Origin: Charina bottae
Lineage: Eukaryota > Chordata > Lepidosauria > Squamata > Charinaidae
Assembly (NCBI GenBank): GCA_023362775.1
Contig: JALMGJ010000005.1
Span: 41,437,463 to 41,501,462, forward strand
Length of the DNA stretch: 64,000 nucleotides
Direction of reading: 5' to 3'
Shown one piece after another: positions 1-11,357 of the stretch. The position numbers and the translations under genes are program-made. Under the pieces are notes generated by a model. That model worked only from the letters and a program-made list of their open reading frames with translations. It ran no database searches and was not told the DNA's origin. Position 1 is the first letter of the stretch. Every line of letters begins with the position of its first letter.

Positions 1-240
1 TACGCACCGGGTCTGTCTGGGGCAGTGCAACCCCATCCAGAACTAAAGATGACAATTTCCCAGATGCCAAGGAGCCATTAATCCACAGCCACTCCGTCTT
101 ACCAGGGTTCAGCCGAAGCCTGTTGGTCTCCATCCAGGCCCCCAGAGCCCCCAGGCACTTGGGAAGGGTGGCCACGGCATCACTTACTTCACCTGGGATA
201 GAGATATATAATTGGGTATCATCAGCATACTGATGATACC
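1..240 (-). pseudogene. L2-like LINE reverse transcriptase fragment, cut by the window edge
   Basis: Read on the minus strand, this stretch encodes a reverse-transcriptase segment beginning YHQYADDTQLYIS, which contains the catalytic YADD box. It continues into an LGAWMETNRLRLNPGKTEW-type segment typical of L2-clade LINEs. The frame stays open to the left edge of the window, so the element continues outside. The family assignment rests on recognising the YADDTQLYI and NPGKTEW motifs. No promoter or complete ORF is visible, so this is a dead fragment. Confidence 0.8.
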
Positions 241-539
241 TTATCCCATGGTTGATGAGATCTTCAGAAAAACAGAGGAAGTTTAAAAAAGAAAAGGCAA
301 GGTATGAGGCAGTGTACGGATATGGTGGAAGCAAGATTGTGTGCAAGAATAGAAATGGAGAGGGATAGCGAATGGTGTTGACATCAACACCATTAGCTGT
401 GTTTCCCTTTTTTCCACCTTATCACATGTCTTTAATTTCTTTTCTTTGCTATTTCTTACCCTTTTGACTGCTTTAAGTAATGTTGCTTACCCTGAAAGGG
501 AATAGCATGATGTGTAGGTAGCAAGATCACCCGCTAGTC

Positions 540-778
540 CCCGGGCCCCACAGCATCTGCCTGCGGCACCCCCTGCAGCACCTGTGCACCCACTGGCCTG
601 CTTGCCTGGGACTCCTGCCTCTTAATGACCCACACCGTCCTGGTGTTATAACAGCAACCAGGACTGCCGGGATTGCTATCACTAAGAGACGCAGTCACGT
701 GACATCGCACTTTACGACCGCATCGCTTAGCAATGGAAATTCCGGTCCCAATTGCCGTTGTAACCTGAGGACTACCTG
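540..778. mobile_element. Probable DNA-transposon (MITE-like) fragment
   Basis: This is GC- and CpG-rich sequence in AT-rich surroundings. Its right end reads GTAACCTGAGGACTACCTGTA, which resembles the terminal GGTAGTCC...GGGTTA repeat of the clearer TIR element at 61501-61926. No matching left terminus or target-site duplication was found, so the boundaries are approximate and the class is an inference. Confidence 0.35.
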
Positions 779-814
779 TATGATTTTTAAAAATGTAATG
801 TCAGCATTGAGAAC

Positions 815-1045
815 TGGGAAGCCCTAACTCATGAGCGTTTCAATTGGAGGTCAGCCTTTATTAAAGGCGCTATGGACTTTGAAGAAGCACGAGTACAGGG
901 CGAAAGGGAGAAAAGAGCTAAAAGGAAGGCATGTCAAGCAAACCCTCATCATGACCGTCTCCCACCCGGAAACCTATGCCCTCATTGTGGGAGGTTGTGC
1001 GGATCCAGAATTGGCCTTTACAGCCACTTACGGATCCACTGTTAA
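815..1045 (+). pseudogene. LINE ORF2 C-terminus with a C2H2-type finger
   Basis: In the frame of the ATG at 872 the sequence reads through a charged helix (FEEARVQGEREKRAKRK) into CPHCGRLCGSRIGLYSHLR and stops at TAA 1043-1045. The Cys/His spacing is C-x2-C-x12-H-x3-H, a C2H2 finger. Many endonuclease/reverse-transcriptase polyproteins of animal non-LTR elements end with such a basic helix plus CxxCGR...GLxSHxR finger. The longest ATG-started frame here (831-1133) is a different frame and looks like a shadow. The upstream RT domain is missing, so this is a truncated copy. Confidence 0.7.
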
Positions 1046-1149
1046 GATTTTACCCTTGGAAGACAATCTTACTCGGCTACGAGTGATCGCCAATGATGAT
1101 GACCTGTATGATTCAGAAGTGCAATATGACTGAGAAAAAGACAATTCCA

Positions 1150-1680
1150 TTTTAGGTTCCATCAACAGAAGTATAGATTCCAAATCACAGGATGCAATAT
1201 TTTCAATTTATTTTGCATTAGTCAGATCCCATTTTGAATATTGTGTCCAGTTACAGCCATTACACTCTGAGAAGGATTCAAGCAAAGTGGGATATGTTCA
1301 GAGAAGGCCAATTAGAAAAATCAGGAAACTAGAGATTTGGTCCTATGAGGAGAGATCAAGGAAACTGGGAATATTTAGCCTTGATAGCAGAAGACTGAGG
1401 GAAGGGGCAGCATGATAGCAGTCTTCAAGTAACTGAATGGATGGAATGCAGAAGATCAAAATCTCTTTCACATCATTCCAGAATTCAGGATATGGAATAA
1501 TGGAGAAGTTAAAGGAAAGATGGAATAATAAGGAGAGGACTTCCTAATAATAAGAGTAATTTGGCAGTGAAACTATTTACAGTACAAAAGAAATGGTGCT
1601 CCCCCTTCTTAAAGTGTCTGAGATACTTTAATTTGGATGCTGGCATTGAGCAGTGACTTGGACTCTTCCAACTATAAGAC
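1150..1680 (+). mobile_element. CR1-type LINE 3' portion
   Basis: The plus strand encodes the C-terminal CR1 reverse-transcriptase signature with many lesions: a SHFEYCVQ motif, then VQRRPIRKIRKLE, WSYEERSRKLGIFSL and SRRLREG. Downstream lies the usual CR1 3' end (GGACTTCCTAA, a GTGAAACTATTT-type stretch, and CTTGGACTCTTCCAACTATAAG). The stops and frameshifts mean it is long dead. The same family is better preserved around 28 and 32 kb. Confidence 0.75.
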
Positions 1681-2837
1681 AAAGGCTGGTGGTTCTGTCT
1701 TTTGCAGGCAACAGTCTAGATAGTTTCATGATAGTGTGTATGGGTGACAGAAACTAGGATATAAAAGATTGACCCATCTGGGTTATTAAATCCCTAGGTA
1801 TTCTCATTCAGAAGAGGAGTTCTGTCTGGACTTCTTTTCTGTCTGAATGCTTCTGTTTGATGCTGCTTATCTGATTGTGATGAGAGTATTCATGTGGTAC
1901 TGAAGAATGGCAGTACCACATTGCAGTGTCAGAGAAATACCAACCAGCAGGATCTCTTGAGAAATGCCAGAGCTAGAAGGCTGGTGCTGATAACAAGACA
2001 CTGACAGAATTGAAAATGCACATATTTTGAATAAAGCTAATGGGGAGGACAAGTAGAGAAATAACATTCAGTGAAGATTTACTGTCAGGGTCTTACTATA
2101 GTTAGGACTCTGGGTAGAAGAGTTTTGCCAGGAAGTTACCATATTACTTGCCCAGAAGTTCTGGGAGTTATAAATAACAATGTTAAGACTGTTAGTCTCA
2201 TACTGTAATTTGCTTACCCAGTATACATGTATATGATTGGCTGCTCTGAGAACTACAGTATGTTAATACATCTGATCAAATGTTTACAGCCAGTTAAGCT
2301 GGTGTTAAATGTTTGAATGCAATTTGGGAATGCTCACAAGTAGCAAAACCTTTTCCTGTAGAATTTGGGATAGGCTACATGAGATTTTTCCTCCATTATC
2401 ATAACATGGCATGAACTTTGTATCCACACAAAGTTACCTGTTGTGTTTCTGCAATTTCCAAAAGTTGTGTCATTCCTGAGTACACTGCATGTTCCTCCCA
2501 GTTGATGGGATGTGTGCAATGGTATTTTGCTTGCAAGATAGTGTCTAGATTGGAGTTGGTAGCTTGCACAGAATAGTGTGAAGTTACTTTGGGTAAAACT
2601 GGGCTTTGGTTGCATTTGTGGCATATTAGCCAAAATGTTCCAGAACTGATAGGTATTGTGGGCTAGGTATGACAAAACTGTCATTTTGTTTACTCTTAAT
2701 GTAGCTTAATAAAAAGAGTTATGTTAAAGCTTCAATTTACAAAAGCCATGATAGGTGGTAGTAGACAAGAACTATGGGCCGATCTGGTGATGAGCATGAT
2801 GTATGGAAAATTATGACTTAAAATATCAAATGGTAAA

Positions 2838-2901
2838 GAGGGAAGGGAAGGGAAGGGAAGGGAAGGGAAGGGAAGGGAAGGGAAGGGAAGGGAAGGGAAG
2901 G
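2838..2901. repeat. (GGGAA)n microsatellite
   Basis: About twelve near-perfect copies of the pentamer GGGAA. Simple purine-rich repeat, with no associated gene. Confidence 0.95.
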
Positions 2902-3329
2902 GGATATCTGCCTATGAGACTAAGAGAAAGGGGAAGGTTGTTATAGATCTGAATGAATGTGGTCTAATCTTGTGAAATAGAATTGATGAATACATGCAAG
3001 GAAGTGAAGCTGCAGATTTAGTTATGAAAGAAAGAGCTAAATTTATGTCAGAAAGTACTGATTGGAGTTATCTACATTATTGTGGGTGTCCATGAAAGTA
3101 GGAATCCATAGGTCAGTGATAATTGCATGTTATATTCCAGTGAATGGTCATAGTAGAAGAACAAGGGGTGAATTTGCGGGGAAAACTGTTAAATGATATA
3201 AATGAGTCAAGCCCCTAGCTACCAAGAATCTAGATTCTTACTTAGCCAGGTGTATTGCAAGGAAAAAGGGGTTAGGTTATAGAATCTTGGAAACTGGAAT
3301 ATATACTTTAGCCTGCATTTTTCAGTGAG

Positions 3330-3990
3330 TACATTAAGATGGGGCCACCTGGATACCTTTGATCCTCTTCTTAATTGCCTCTTGATACAGGGGAAATGTT
3401 GCTGCCGGTTTGCCTATTTATTAGTGGCCTAATACCTGATCATTTTTGTAGAGGGTGGTGCTGTGTTTCTGTACCCTTGATATCTATCTTTACCTTGCTT
3501 ACTAGAGCATCCCAGAATGGCAAATCATTATTTTCAAATTCTATGTGAATTTCATGGACTTGGTTTGTATATTTAGGTGGTCTAGAAATTTCATCAGCTC
3601 TCCTTTTCCATGTTGCTAGACAAAGAAAGTAACATCATTGTATCTACAGTAAGCCAATACTTTGGCTGTAGATGGTTGCATTCCAAAGCCGACTGCTCAA
3701 AATCTTCCATTAAGATATTGGTAGTGCCATTGGTGAAAATGGCAATCCCATAACTGTTCTGATTTCTGTTCATAATATTCTTCATACCATGGGAAATGTG
3801 TTATTCAGACAGAATTTTACCGGGTGTGTGATATCTTTATGTGCATATCTGGTGGATCAGGGACATTGAATCTGCTGGTAAATACAATGTAAAATCCAAA
3901 CACATCAGGCTGTCATTATATTGTTTATTCTGAGTTTTATAAAGATATCACTGAAATGCTGTGAGGTTGGTTGGTTGTTTTTTTTAATAA
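3330..3990 (-). pseudogene. Penelope-like element reverse transcriptase relic
   Basis: Minus-strand translation gives NILMEDFEQSALE and a QPKYW segment followed by a decayed YVDD region (63-residue frame at 3594-3785). After a stop come LMKFLDHLN, MKFTIEFENNDLPFWDALVS and KVKIDIKGTET. The order (ANIYMExFE, PKxWxRYVDD, FLxHLNxxHPxIxFTxE, LPFLDVLI) is diagnostic of Penelope-like reverse transcriptases as I know the family. Frameshifts and stops show a dead copy. A second Penelope fragment of opposite orientation lies at 4430-4890. Confidence 0.7.
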
Positions 3991-4429
3991 ATGATGCTAT
4001 TTTTCAATGAAATATTAGAGACATTTCTCAATATACTGTGCTGTCTATAGAAGGGTGATTTGATGCTACTGACAATTGGTGCAATGGAGAAGGTAGATTT
4101 ATGAATCTTGGGATTCATGTAGTCCAGGTGACTTGGATGATGAAGATAGAGGAGCCTACTGTTCGTTTCTTGGAAATATGTGAGTGTGTGATAATATCAC
4201 CTGCTTATTCCTCAATCTTTGCAGTGGGTTGTGGGGCTGCTTTTGGTGGGGAGGTGATTATGTCATGCTCCAGAAATTTTGAATTTTTTTTTGTAGTTTG
4301 CCCTATGTGTTATGACTTGCATTTGAGAATGAGTGATGCAACCATCAAACTAAAAGAAATTCAACATCTGTGCCCTTACAAGTAATGGACACACTTAAAA
4401 GACATTACTAGAGCAAGAAAAATATCAGA

Positions 4430-4890
4430 ACAGCCAAAGAAGGAGTATAAACAGCATGCAAACCATCCACACATCTCAGGTGTGTCTGACTTGATAAGAA
4501 AAATGCTGTACAAAAAAGTATAGCAATAAGATTTGGAATGATGGACAAGATATAATAACAGCTGCCTCTAATAAGGATAAATTCCCCAACTAAGAACTGA
4601 GGGAGTATATAAAATAAACTGAGGGAGTATATAAAATAAAAGTGGGAACACTTACATTGGACAAATGAGGCTTAAAGAGTTAAAGAACATGAAAGGACAT
4701 TCAACTTAAAAACATAGGAGAATCAGCATTGGCTGAACATCAGCCACAAGAGCCAAATCACAAAATAGACTTGGTGAACATCAGCATCTTGGCATGCTGT
4801 AACAAATCCACATAATTATTAGGCAATAGAAATGTATAAAGAGCCAAATAATTTAAATAGAGAGACAATTATCAACCATTGTTTATATGG
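4430..4890 (+). pseudogene. Penelope-like element GIY-YIG endonuclease relic
   Basis: Plus-strand reading gives PHISGVSDLIRKMLYKKV, then LRTEGVYKI with a short gap to GNTYIGQ. This is the GVY...YIG pair of a GIY-YIG nuclease, followed by LKEL and a basic EH-type stretch and a final NLNRE-like end (AATTTAAATAGAGAGAC). This matches the C-terminal endonuclease of Penelope-like elements. The copy has an imperfect 24-bp duplication (ACTGAGGGAGTATATAAAAT twice, 4599-4639) and several stops. It faces away from the reverse-transcriptase relic at 3330-3990. Confidence 0.6.
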
Positions 4891-5251
4891 TGGTTAGCAA
4901 ATGATTGTTGGTTGTGGACAATATATAAGAGTATGCTATTCATTGCCAAGTTCAGTTTCAAATCTGCTTTGAAAATGGTAGCAGCATGGCTAGGGAGATT
5001 TCACCACATGTTCATTATCTCACATGGCTTCACCTGGAAGTAATTTCCCCAATATGGCGGATGGCAGGTATTGGTTTATTAAGTGTGCGTGAGAATGGTA
5101 TGAGAGACATCATTGAGCAAAGTTTGGGAAGTGCACTGTGGCTAAACGCCAGGCAGAAGTATAAACTAGATTTTTGCTTTTCTGCTGCTCATTAAGAAAC
5201 CTATAAATATGAGAAAGACATTTCATTGTATATTTGTTGTTTTGGAGAAAG

Positions 5252-5259
5252 TATATGAG

Positions 5260-5292
<33 letters not shown>
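5252..5292. repeat. (CA)n microsatellite
   Basis: About twenty CA dinucleotides, uninterrupted. Typical vertebrate microsatellite. Confidence 0.97.
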
Positions 5293-5294
<2 letters not shown>

Positions 5295-5309
5295 GCTGTA
5301 TTATCTGTG

Positions 5310-5640
5310 AACCTGAATGATTTGCAACAAATGTTAAATAGTATGATGCAGTGAGAAGGATGAATCTGAACATTAACCTATCAAAGACCAAGGGAGCTTT
5401 TTTTACTAGGAAAATGCAAATAATGATTACATGTTATGCATCAGCTCCAAAAAAACCTAGAGCAAATTGCTGAATTTGTGCATCTGGGTACAATATTAAA
5501 GATGGGAAAACTGACAAAGAAATTTTCAGATGTGCAAATAGTGGTGGAATGGCCGTCATAGAATGTTTCTGTTGCAAGGAATCCGTTGAAAGAAGAAAAA
5601 ATGGTTGTCAATAAGAACATGCAGCTAATTGCTTACCCCT
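5310..5640 (+). pseudogene. Non-LTR reverse transcriptase relic
   Basis: Plus-strand fragments read NLSKTKGAFFT and then LEQIAEFVHLGTILK followed by GK(L)TKKFSDVQ. These are the thumb-region motifs (INxxKTKxM, FxYLGS, DGxxxxEIxxRI) of RTE/R2-like non-LTR reverse transcriptases. The frame is interrupted several times. The exact clade is not resolved. Confidence 0.5.
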
Positions 5641-6723
5641 GGAATGACAGGCTGTTATGCCCCAGAACAGCAAATCAAGGAATAATTCAGCCCAGTGCAA
5701 AAAAGGAACTATGCTGCACTTACTACAAAAAAAGTGGCAGCAGCTGGTTCACCTTGTCTGGGATCAGAAGCTAGGTCCAGGCCTGGTAGCAGTTGGATAG
5801 GAAACCCCAAAACAATTCTAGGGCTACAGCTAGCTTGGGAAGTAAAAAAATCCCAGATGGAGGAAATGGAAATACACTTCTACACTGTTTGCAAGAAAAC
5901 TGCCTACTTGTGTCCATGGGGCTGCTAGGAGTTGAGTTCAACTCAAGAACAACTCCTTTTTGTCTGTGTAAAGATTTTCCAGCATCACAATGAATAACAA
6001 CCCCTGATCTTGAACTTTGCTTGTTCACATGTATACATAACAACAATCCTGGTTTTGATCATGCTGTAGGAGTCTCTAATTTGTGGCAGAATGAACTGGT
6101 AATATGTATGAGGTCCTAAATTTCAGGCTAATTGGCATCTCCACGTAATAGTTAAGGAGAGAGGCTGAACAAAAATTTCTGTGTTAGAACACTGGTGAGC
6201 ATAAATCAACTTATGGGCAATATTGGTTTGCCTTTAGACTGAACATGATCTACTAGACTGCACTTTGAGTTGCTGTCTCTCATTTCTGCCTTATAGTCAG
6301 GGGCCAGGCTTGTGTGGGGCCTCTGTTCTTGAATCTCTGTCAAGCTGTTTGTTTCTGGAGAGACTGACTGTCTGACATCTTCATCAAAAATATCACAAAG
6401 AGAAGGCAATAAAAGTGTCATCATATCATAATTCATTTACTTCTACTTTCGGGCAGGCAGCATCCTGGTTCTGGTGCCTGCCTTAGCTGATGCCTGCCTT
6501 GATGGGACATTTTCCTATCCAGAGACTCACTTGCCTCTAGAAAGAAGCCAACATGCATTGGGATATCTTTTGAAACCTGAGCTTTTCTTATCTTCACCTT
6601 CCTCCATCACAACCACATCTAAAAGTTTGTAAATGTATAAATTGTCATATTGCCAATCTTTTGAGGCATCATGCAATAGCAACAGATTTTTAAAATTTGC
6701 AGTTCGCTTTATCATCATAATCA

Positions 6724-6744
6724 TCACAAAAGCATGTCCCTTTT
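6724..6744. repeat. Left 21-bp target-site duplication of the L1-type insertion
   Basis: These 21 bases, starting TCACAAAAGCATG and ending CCCTTTT, are repeated exactly at 9000-9020. Read on the minus strand the pre-insertion site is ATT followed by AAAAGGGACATG, i.e. the TT/AAAA site cut by L1 endonuclease. Confidence 0.9.
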
Positions 6745-8999
6745 TTTTTTTAATTAAATTTTATTAAGTTTTACAATACATAATAAAATTTAAAGTAGAA
6801 AAAGAAATAGAAACAGAAATACAAAATAAGAAAAAGATAAAGAAAAAGTGAAGTCAAGAAATAATAAGCAAAGAAAATATAGAAAATAGATGTCCTCCAA
6901 TCTATCTTTGAACTTAAAGTACAACAATTGATTTTAAATGTTAGTCCTTCATACAGTATACAGGAACTTTTCTTTGTCATATGCCTTTTGATTTCTTTAA
7001 TCCAATCTTCTAACCTTCATCTTACTGTCTCCCAATAATCCATCTTTGGCTTCCACTCCTTGAAGTAGTAGTTAAATGTTGAATGTTCATTACTACATAT
7101 TTATATCTTCAATAAAGACCAATTAGTATAACAAATAAAAGCCTTATTTACTTCTAATAAACTACAATATATTCTATTCATATTGTGACTCATAACCTAA
7201 CATGTTATGTAACTTAATACATAATTTAGCAATTCTTATAGTGTTCATACATATATATTTCTATAATTTAATTCTAATATATATATATATCTCCATAAAA
7301 AAGGAATTCTTGAATCTCAATTATCCATCTGTAATTTCCATTCCTTGTAGTAGTGTCCATTTAAACTAAGTGCATAATCTATCATATCACTTAACCTAAT
7401 AGCTAATATATCAATTCTTATAATATTCATACAATACATATTGATATATATCATCCTGTAGTAACCATCATTCTAATTCCATCATATCATTATCTTCTCA
7501 TAAATATATCTCTAAGGAAAACAATATTCTATAATATCAACTTGTGTTTGTATTTAGCATCTTATATTTAGAATATCACTTTTTATATATCCATACAATT
7601 TCTCATAACAATTCAAGTCCATATTTTCATTAGCCTTTATATCCATACAGTTTCTCATATCTTCTGTTTAGGTTATGCCAAAATCACAATACACTGTGGC
7701 AGATTCGCAATATACAGCCTGCTCTTTTCTATATCTCATATAGAATATCAGAGCAACCTTCTCTCCCTTTCCACATATTTCACAACATCCATCCAACTGT
7801 GCACCCATATTTTCACTCTGTCTCCACTGCCACAACATATCTATACCAAGATTGTAGTGTAAAGCCTTCAGAATGTTCTTCTGAACTAATATACTCAAAA
7901 TTTCCTCCTTCTGTTTCTCCTCCACTTGAAAAACATTTTTCCTTTCTGTCTCCGTTTCTGTTCTCTGTTCTTTCTCTCTGTTTTGCAGAGTTACGAACAG
8001 TAATTCCAACGACCTTTGAATATTTGAAAAAGCCTCAGTAATCTCTCTTCTGAGCTCCTCAGGTACAAGTTGGAAAGCCATCTTTCCTGTGTCCTTCAAA
8101 TTAAAACAACAACCCTTCTAGTCAAAACAATAATCATGTAATCTGTCCATGGAATACTACCAGCAGAATCTATTAAGCAGAACGTCGTTGTTTTTTTTTT
8201 TTTTTAAAGTCAAAAGAAAAAAGAAAGTTCCAATAATCCAAAATACAGGAGAGAATAATATTTTAAACAGTTTATAGAAGGAGAAATAAAAAATATATTC
8301 CAAATGAAGCAAAATCCAACCAGGGAGGATGTAGAAAAAGAAGACAAGGAAAAAAAACACGTTACCCTGTGTTTTTATTCTTCAAACTGCGAGCTTTCGT
8401 TCTTCAAGCTGCAAGCTGCTTAATCCAAACAAAGAGTTTCTCAAAAAATGAATAGTCATTTAGTTTATCAAGTGAAGAATTACAAACAGAGTCTCTTAAA
8501 TCCCTCTAATACAAAAGAGAAGTAAAAAAAAAAATGCAGACGTTTCATTATGTTGCAAATATAGAGTCCATCAAACTTCCACCAGAATCAGTTATAGCAA
8601 AGAAAGCACAAAGTTAGCCAACATTTTCAACAAAGTCCAAAAGATAGATCTTAGATTTCAAAAATATTTTAATCTAAAAAAAACATTCCTAAAGTGATCT
8701 AAAAGCGGCTGGGCGCTCTTGTGTCTCTTCAAAGAGACTTGTTTCCCCTGCGAGAGCCTGATATATCTCGGCCATTGCCTTGCACTTACCCTGTTCTTTC
8801 CGCGGTGGAAAACTACAGAAAAAACAAGGGTAGGCAATCCCAATGGCCCCACGAGTAATCTTCTGGTCTCCCCCTCTCCAGGGGAAAAAAAACTTCAGTG
8901 GACCACAACTTCTGCAATCCACTGCAAGCAAGGGAAATTCAGTCAGTTCTCAGCTTCTCTGAGAAATCTGACTGGTCGAGCTGGCAGCCAAGCCTGGAG
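6745..8999 (-). mobile_element. L1-type retroelement of 2.25 kb with a poly(A) tail and an ORF1-like frame only
   Basis: The insertion is bounded by an exact 21-bp direct repeat (6724-6744 and 9000-9020). Poly(T) at its left edge is the poly(A) tail of a minus-strand element. The right-hand (5') 450 bp are GC-richer, like a promoter-bearing 5' UTR, and the left 900 bp are strongly AT-rich 3' sequence. The only sizeable coding frame is a 143-residue one (7668-8099). No reverse-transcriptase motif was found. Size and layout resemble half-L1 (HAL1-like) elements that keep ORF1 and lack ORF2, or an internally deleted L1. The insertion interrupts an older element whose right half starts at about 9001. 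Confidence 0.8.
7668..8099 (-). CDS. ORF1-like coiled-coil frame of the L1-type element
   Basis: A 143-residue open frame starts MKDTGKMAFQLVPEELRRE. It has a long charged heptad-like segment at about residues 15-75 (EAFSNIQRSLELLFVTLQ, then EKEQRTETETE, QVEEKQKEEILSIL) consistent with a coiled coil, as in L1 ORF1 trimerisation domains. The C-terminal half has CxxC (CEIC) and no recognisable RRM. It sits between the element's 5' UTR-like and AT-rich 3' parts on the same strand as the poly(A) tail. It may be a truncated ORF1 from a retroelement. Expression is unlikely and the assignment is an inference. Confidence 0.4.
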   Translation of the reverse strand: MKDTGKMAFQLVPEELRREITEAFSNIQRSLELLFVTLQNREKEQRTETETERKNVFQVEEKQKEEILSILVQKNILKALHYNLGIDMLWQWRQSENMGAQLDGCCEICGKGEKVALIFYMRYRKEQAVYCESATVYCDFGIT

Positions 9000-9085
9000 T
9001 CACAAAAGCATGTCCCTTTTAATAAAATTGGTTAATTGGAAAAGGTGCTACCTGACTCCTCCTGATTTCTTGCTTCTAGAAGAAT
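9000..9085 (+). mobile_element. SINE-like element fragment, right part
   Basis: Sequence from the right target-site duplication onward (AATAAAATTGGTTAATTGG, AAAAGGTGCTACCTGACTCC) is the AATAAANTTGTTAGT...AAGGTGCTACNNGACTCC module common in sauropsid SINE-like repeats. The same module occurs twice, inverted, at 25028-25122. The L1-type element inserted inside this older copy. Confidence 0.55.
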
Positions 9086-10771
9086 GAAATAATTTTGCTT
9101 GTGCTGGACTGGTCCTGCCATTAGACAAAGTGAAGCTATATTTTCAGACAGCAAATATTGGAGGACAACAATGGAATCTGCCCAGATGATTCTTCTGTGG
9201 TCTTTCTGTGGTCTCAGGCCATTTTCTTCTCTTGGATCACCAAGCAGTATGTACCACATGGTCTATCCATCCCCTAAACTAGCCTGCTGTTATTGTCAGA
9301 TGGGGGGAATGATCCTATTCTTTAGTTAGAATTGAACTCTGATTGAGCTGCCAGTCTAGCTGTCTTCTGGATGGAAGGAGAGGATGCCATCTTGTCCTTT
9401 CCTCTGGCAGCAAAGTGTCTTGGATCAACCTTTGTTTGTGTCTCACAGTGTCTGGAGTCAGACCAATGATGTCTAGAAGAAGGTCAGTAGTGACTTTTTT
9501 TTGCTAGTCTAGGGAGCAATGGGACTCACCTGAAGCTAAGGAATTGAAGGGCTGTATTATCGGTAACATTTACAAATTCAGGGATGATATTTCAGTTGCA
9601 AATAAAAGCATGGTTAGAAACCCTATATTCTTTTCAATGATGGAATAGAAGCACGGTGGGATAAGCATCTACAGCATGAGAAATCCTAGCTTTCATCATT
9701 TCCTCTGTCAGCAGACCAGAAGATCTTCATACTAGTCCAGTTCTGGATTTTTATTTCATTTTACATTGCCACTTAATCTTGTTTTTCCCTTATCCTATCC
9801 AATTAATTCTCTATCATCAGTAAACTAAATTACCATAATTGGAAAATCCCTGTTGGGTTAGGGCAATTGACACCATGTGTCTTCCTGTGCTGTCCTCTGT
9901 ATCAAGTCTGGTACTCTGAATTAATGACATCTTTGCTAGCCAATCATTTAGGTTGGTCAGAAAAAGCAAAGCTTTTTTTCTTGTTAGTGGAACCATCTCC
10001 AGAAACATCTAGGAGGGCTGCCAAGGTTTGTGTGATTGTAACTGCCATAAGAGGGCTCTGGGTTTAATACTGGAAATGTTTATTCATTAATTTATTCATT
10101 TCCTAACTCTATTCATTTTACTAATTGTTTGGCTCTTACTATGTTAACTTTTTGTTTGGTGTTATGCAATTGTAATTTTATTAATTTTGATTGTAAATAA
10201 ATTAACCACAACTATAGTATTTAGTATTTATGTCAGAGATGGTGCTGACAAGATCACATCAAAACTAGTAAGAAAAGGATGGTGGAGTGGTGGAGAAAGA
10301 GCTATTGCCTTGTCCTAAGCAAAATATATGGCCGCTGCTACATGGTTATGTCTGACTAACTCTGACAGCCTCTAAAGTGTCCAGGACCCCACAAAGTCCT
10401 AATGCTCCTTGAAACTAGCATGAGTCAGCTCCACCTATGCTTAATTACTGGGCCTCCAAGACTCCTGTGTTACAAGAATAATCTTGTTGATTCATCGACC
10501 AGAGGCAACTGCAAGACAGTAGCTAAGGTCAACAATCACTAAATTGTAAAACATTTCTCCCTGCTCCCCTTCCTCATGAGAGAGGATAGACAAGTACAAC
10601 TCCACATCTTTGTTAGTACAAGTCGTTCAAGTATTCTAATGTCAGGTCCCAAAACTGGTCAGTCCAGTTACACAAAGATGTGAAAAAACAGCCCAATGAT
10701 GCTTGTTTATGTATAAGGGAACACTGAGACTGAAAAACAAGAGATTACTACAAGGTGAGTAATAAATATAT

Positions 10772-10980
10772 TTACTGGTTAAGGTACCAGGCTAGAAACC
10801 AGGAGACTGAGTTCTAGTCCTGCCTTAGGCATGAAAGCTGGCTAGGTGGCTTTGGGCCAGTCACTTTCTCTCAGCCGAACCCACCTCACAGGGTTCTTGT
10901 TGTGAGGAAAATAGGAGGAGGAAGGAGTATCAGGTATGTTGAGTTATTTATAAAAATAATAAATTTGGGATAAAAAGTCT
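10772..10980 (+). mobile_element. Sauria-type tRNA-derived SINE
   Basis: The copy contains GGTTAAGGTACCAGGCTAG, GAGTTCTAGTCC (B-box-like), TTAGGCATGAAAGC, GGCCAGTCACTTTCTCTC, ACCTCACAGGGTT and GTTATTTATAAAAATAATAA. These modules recur in the same order at 36897, 50647 and 57041. The 5' end is truncated just before the A box. It runs into an AT-repeat tail. Confidence 0.85.
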
Positions 10981-10983
10981 AAA

Positions 10984-11034
10984 TATTATATATTATATTA
11001 TATTATATTATATTATATTATATTATAATATTAT
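10984..11034. repeat. (TATAT)n low-complexity tract
   Basis: Repeated TATAT/TATTA units directly after the SINE tail. Simple repeat. Confidence 0.9.
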
Positions 11035-11045
11035 TTATCATCATA

Positions 11046-11357
11046 CTCAGAAGGAGTATGAGAAGCTGGAGAAGTACCAAGGCCTGAAAGAGGAACTAGA
11101 GAAGATGTGGAAAGTGAAGGCCACAGTGGTCCCAGTGGTGGTAGGGGCACTTGGGGCTGTGACTCCCAAGCTGGGAGAGTGGCTCCAACAGATCCCAGGA
11201 GCAACATCAGAGCTCTCTGTAGGAACAGCTAAGATACTGCACAGAGCCCTCAAACTCCCAGGCCTCTGGTAGAGGACATGAGGTTGAGGAAGACAGAGTC
11301 CCCCATTGGGGGAGATGGGCGGTCATATAAATAAAATAAATAAATAAATAAATACCA
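11046..11357 (+). pseudogene. LINE ORF C-terminus with its 3' tail
   Basis: The plus strand reads EYEKLEKYQGLKEELEKMW, KVKATVVPVVVGALGAVTPK, LGEWLQQIPGATSELS and VGTAKILHRALKLPGLW, then a stop. This ALGAVTPKLxxWLQQIPG...KILRRxLKLPG tail is common at the C-terminus of vertebrate non-LTR polyproteins. A few residues seem to be deleted between SELS and VGTA compared with the usual form. The 3' end has the GGGAGATGGGCGGTCATATA...(TAAA)n tail that is also seen, in reverse, at 32804 and 63800. Confidence 0.75.
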
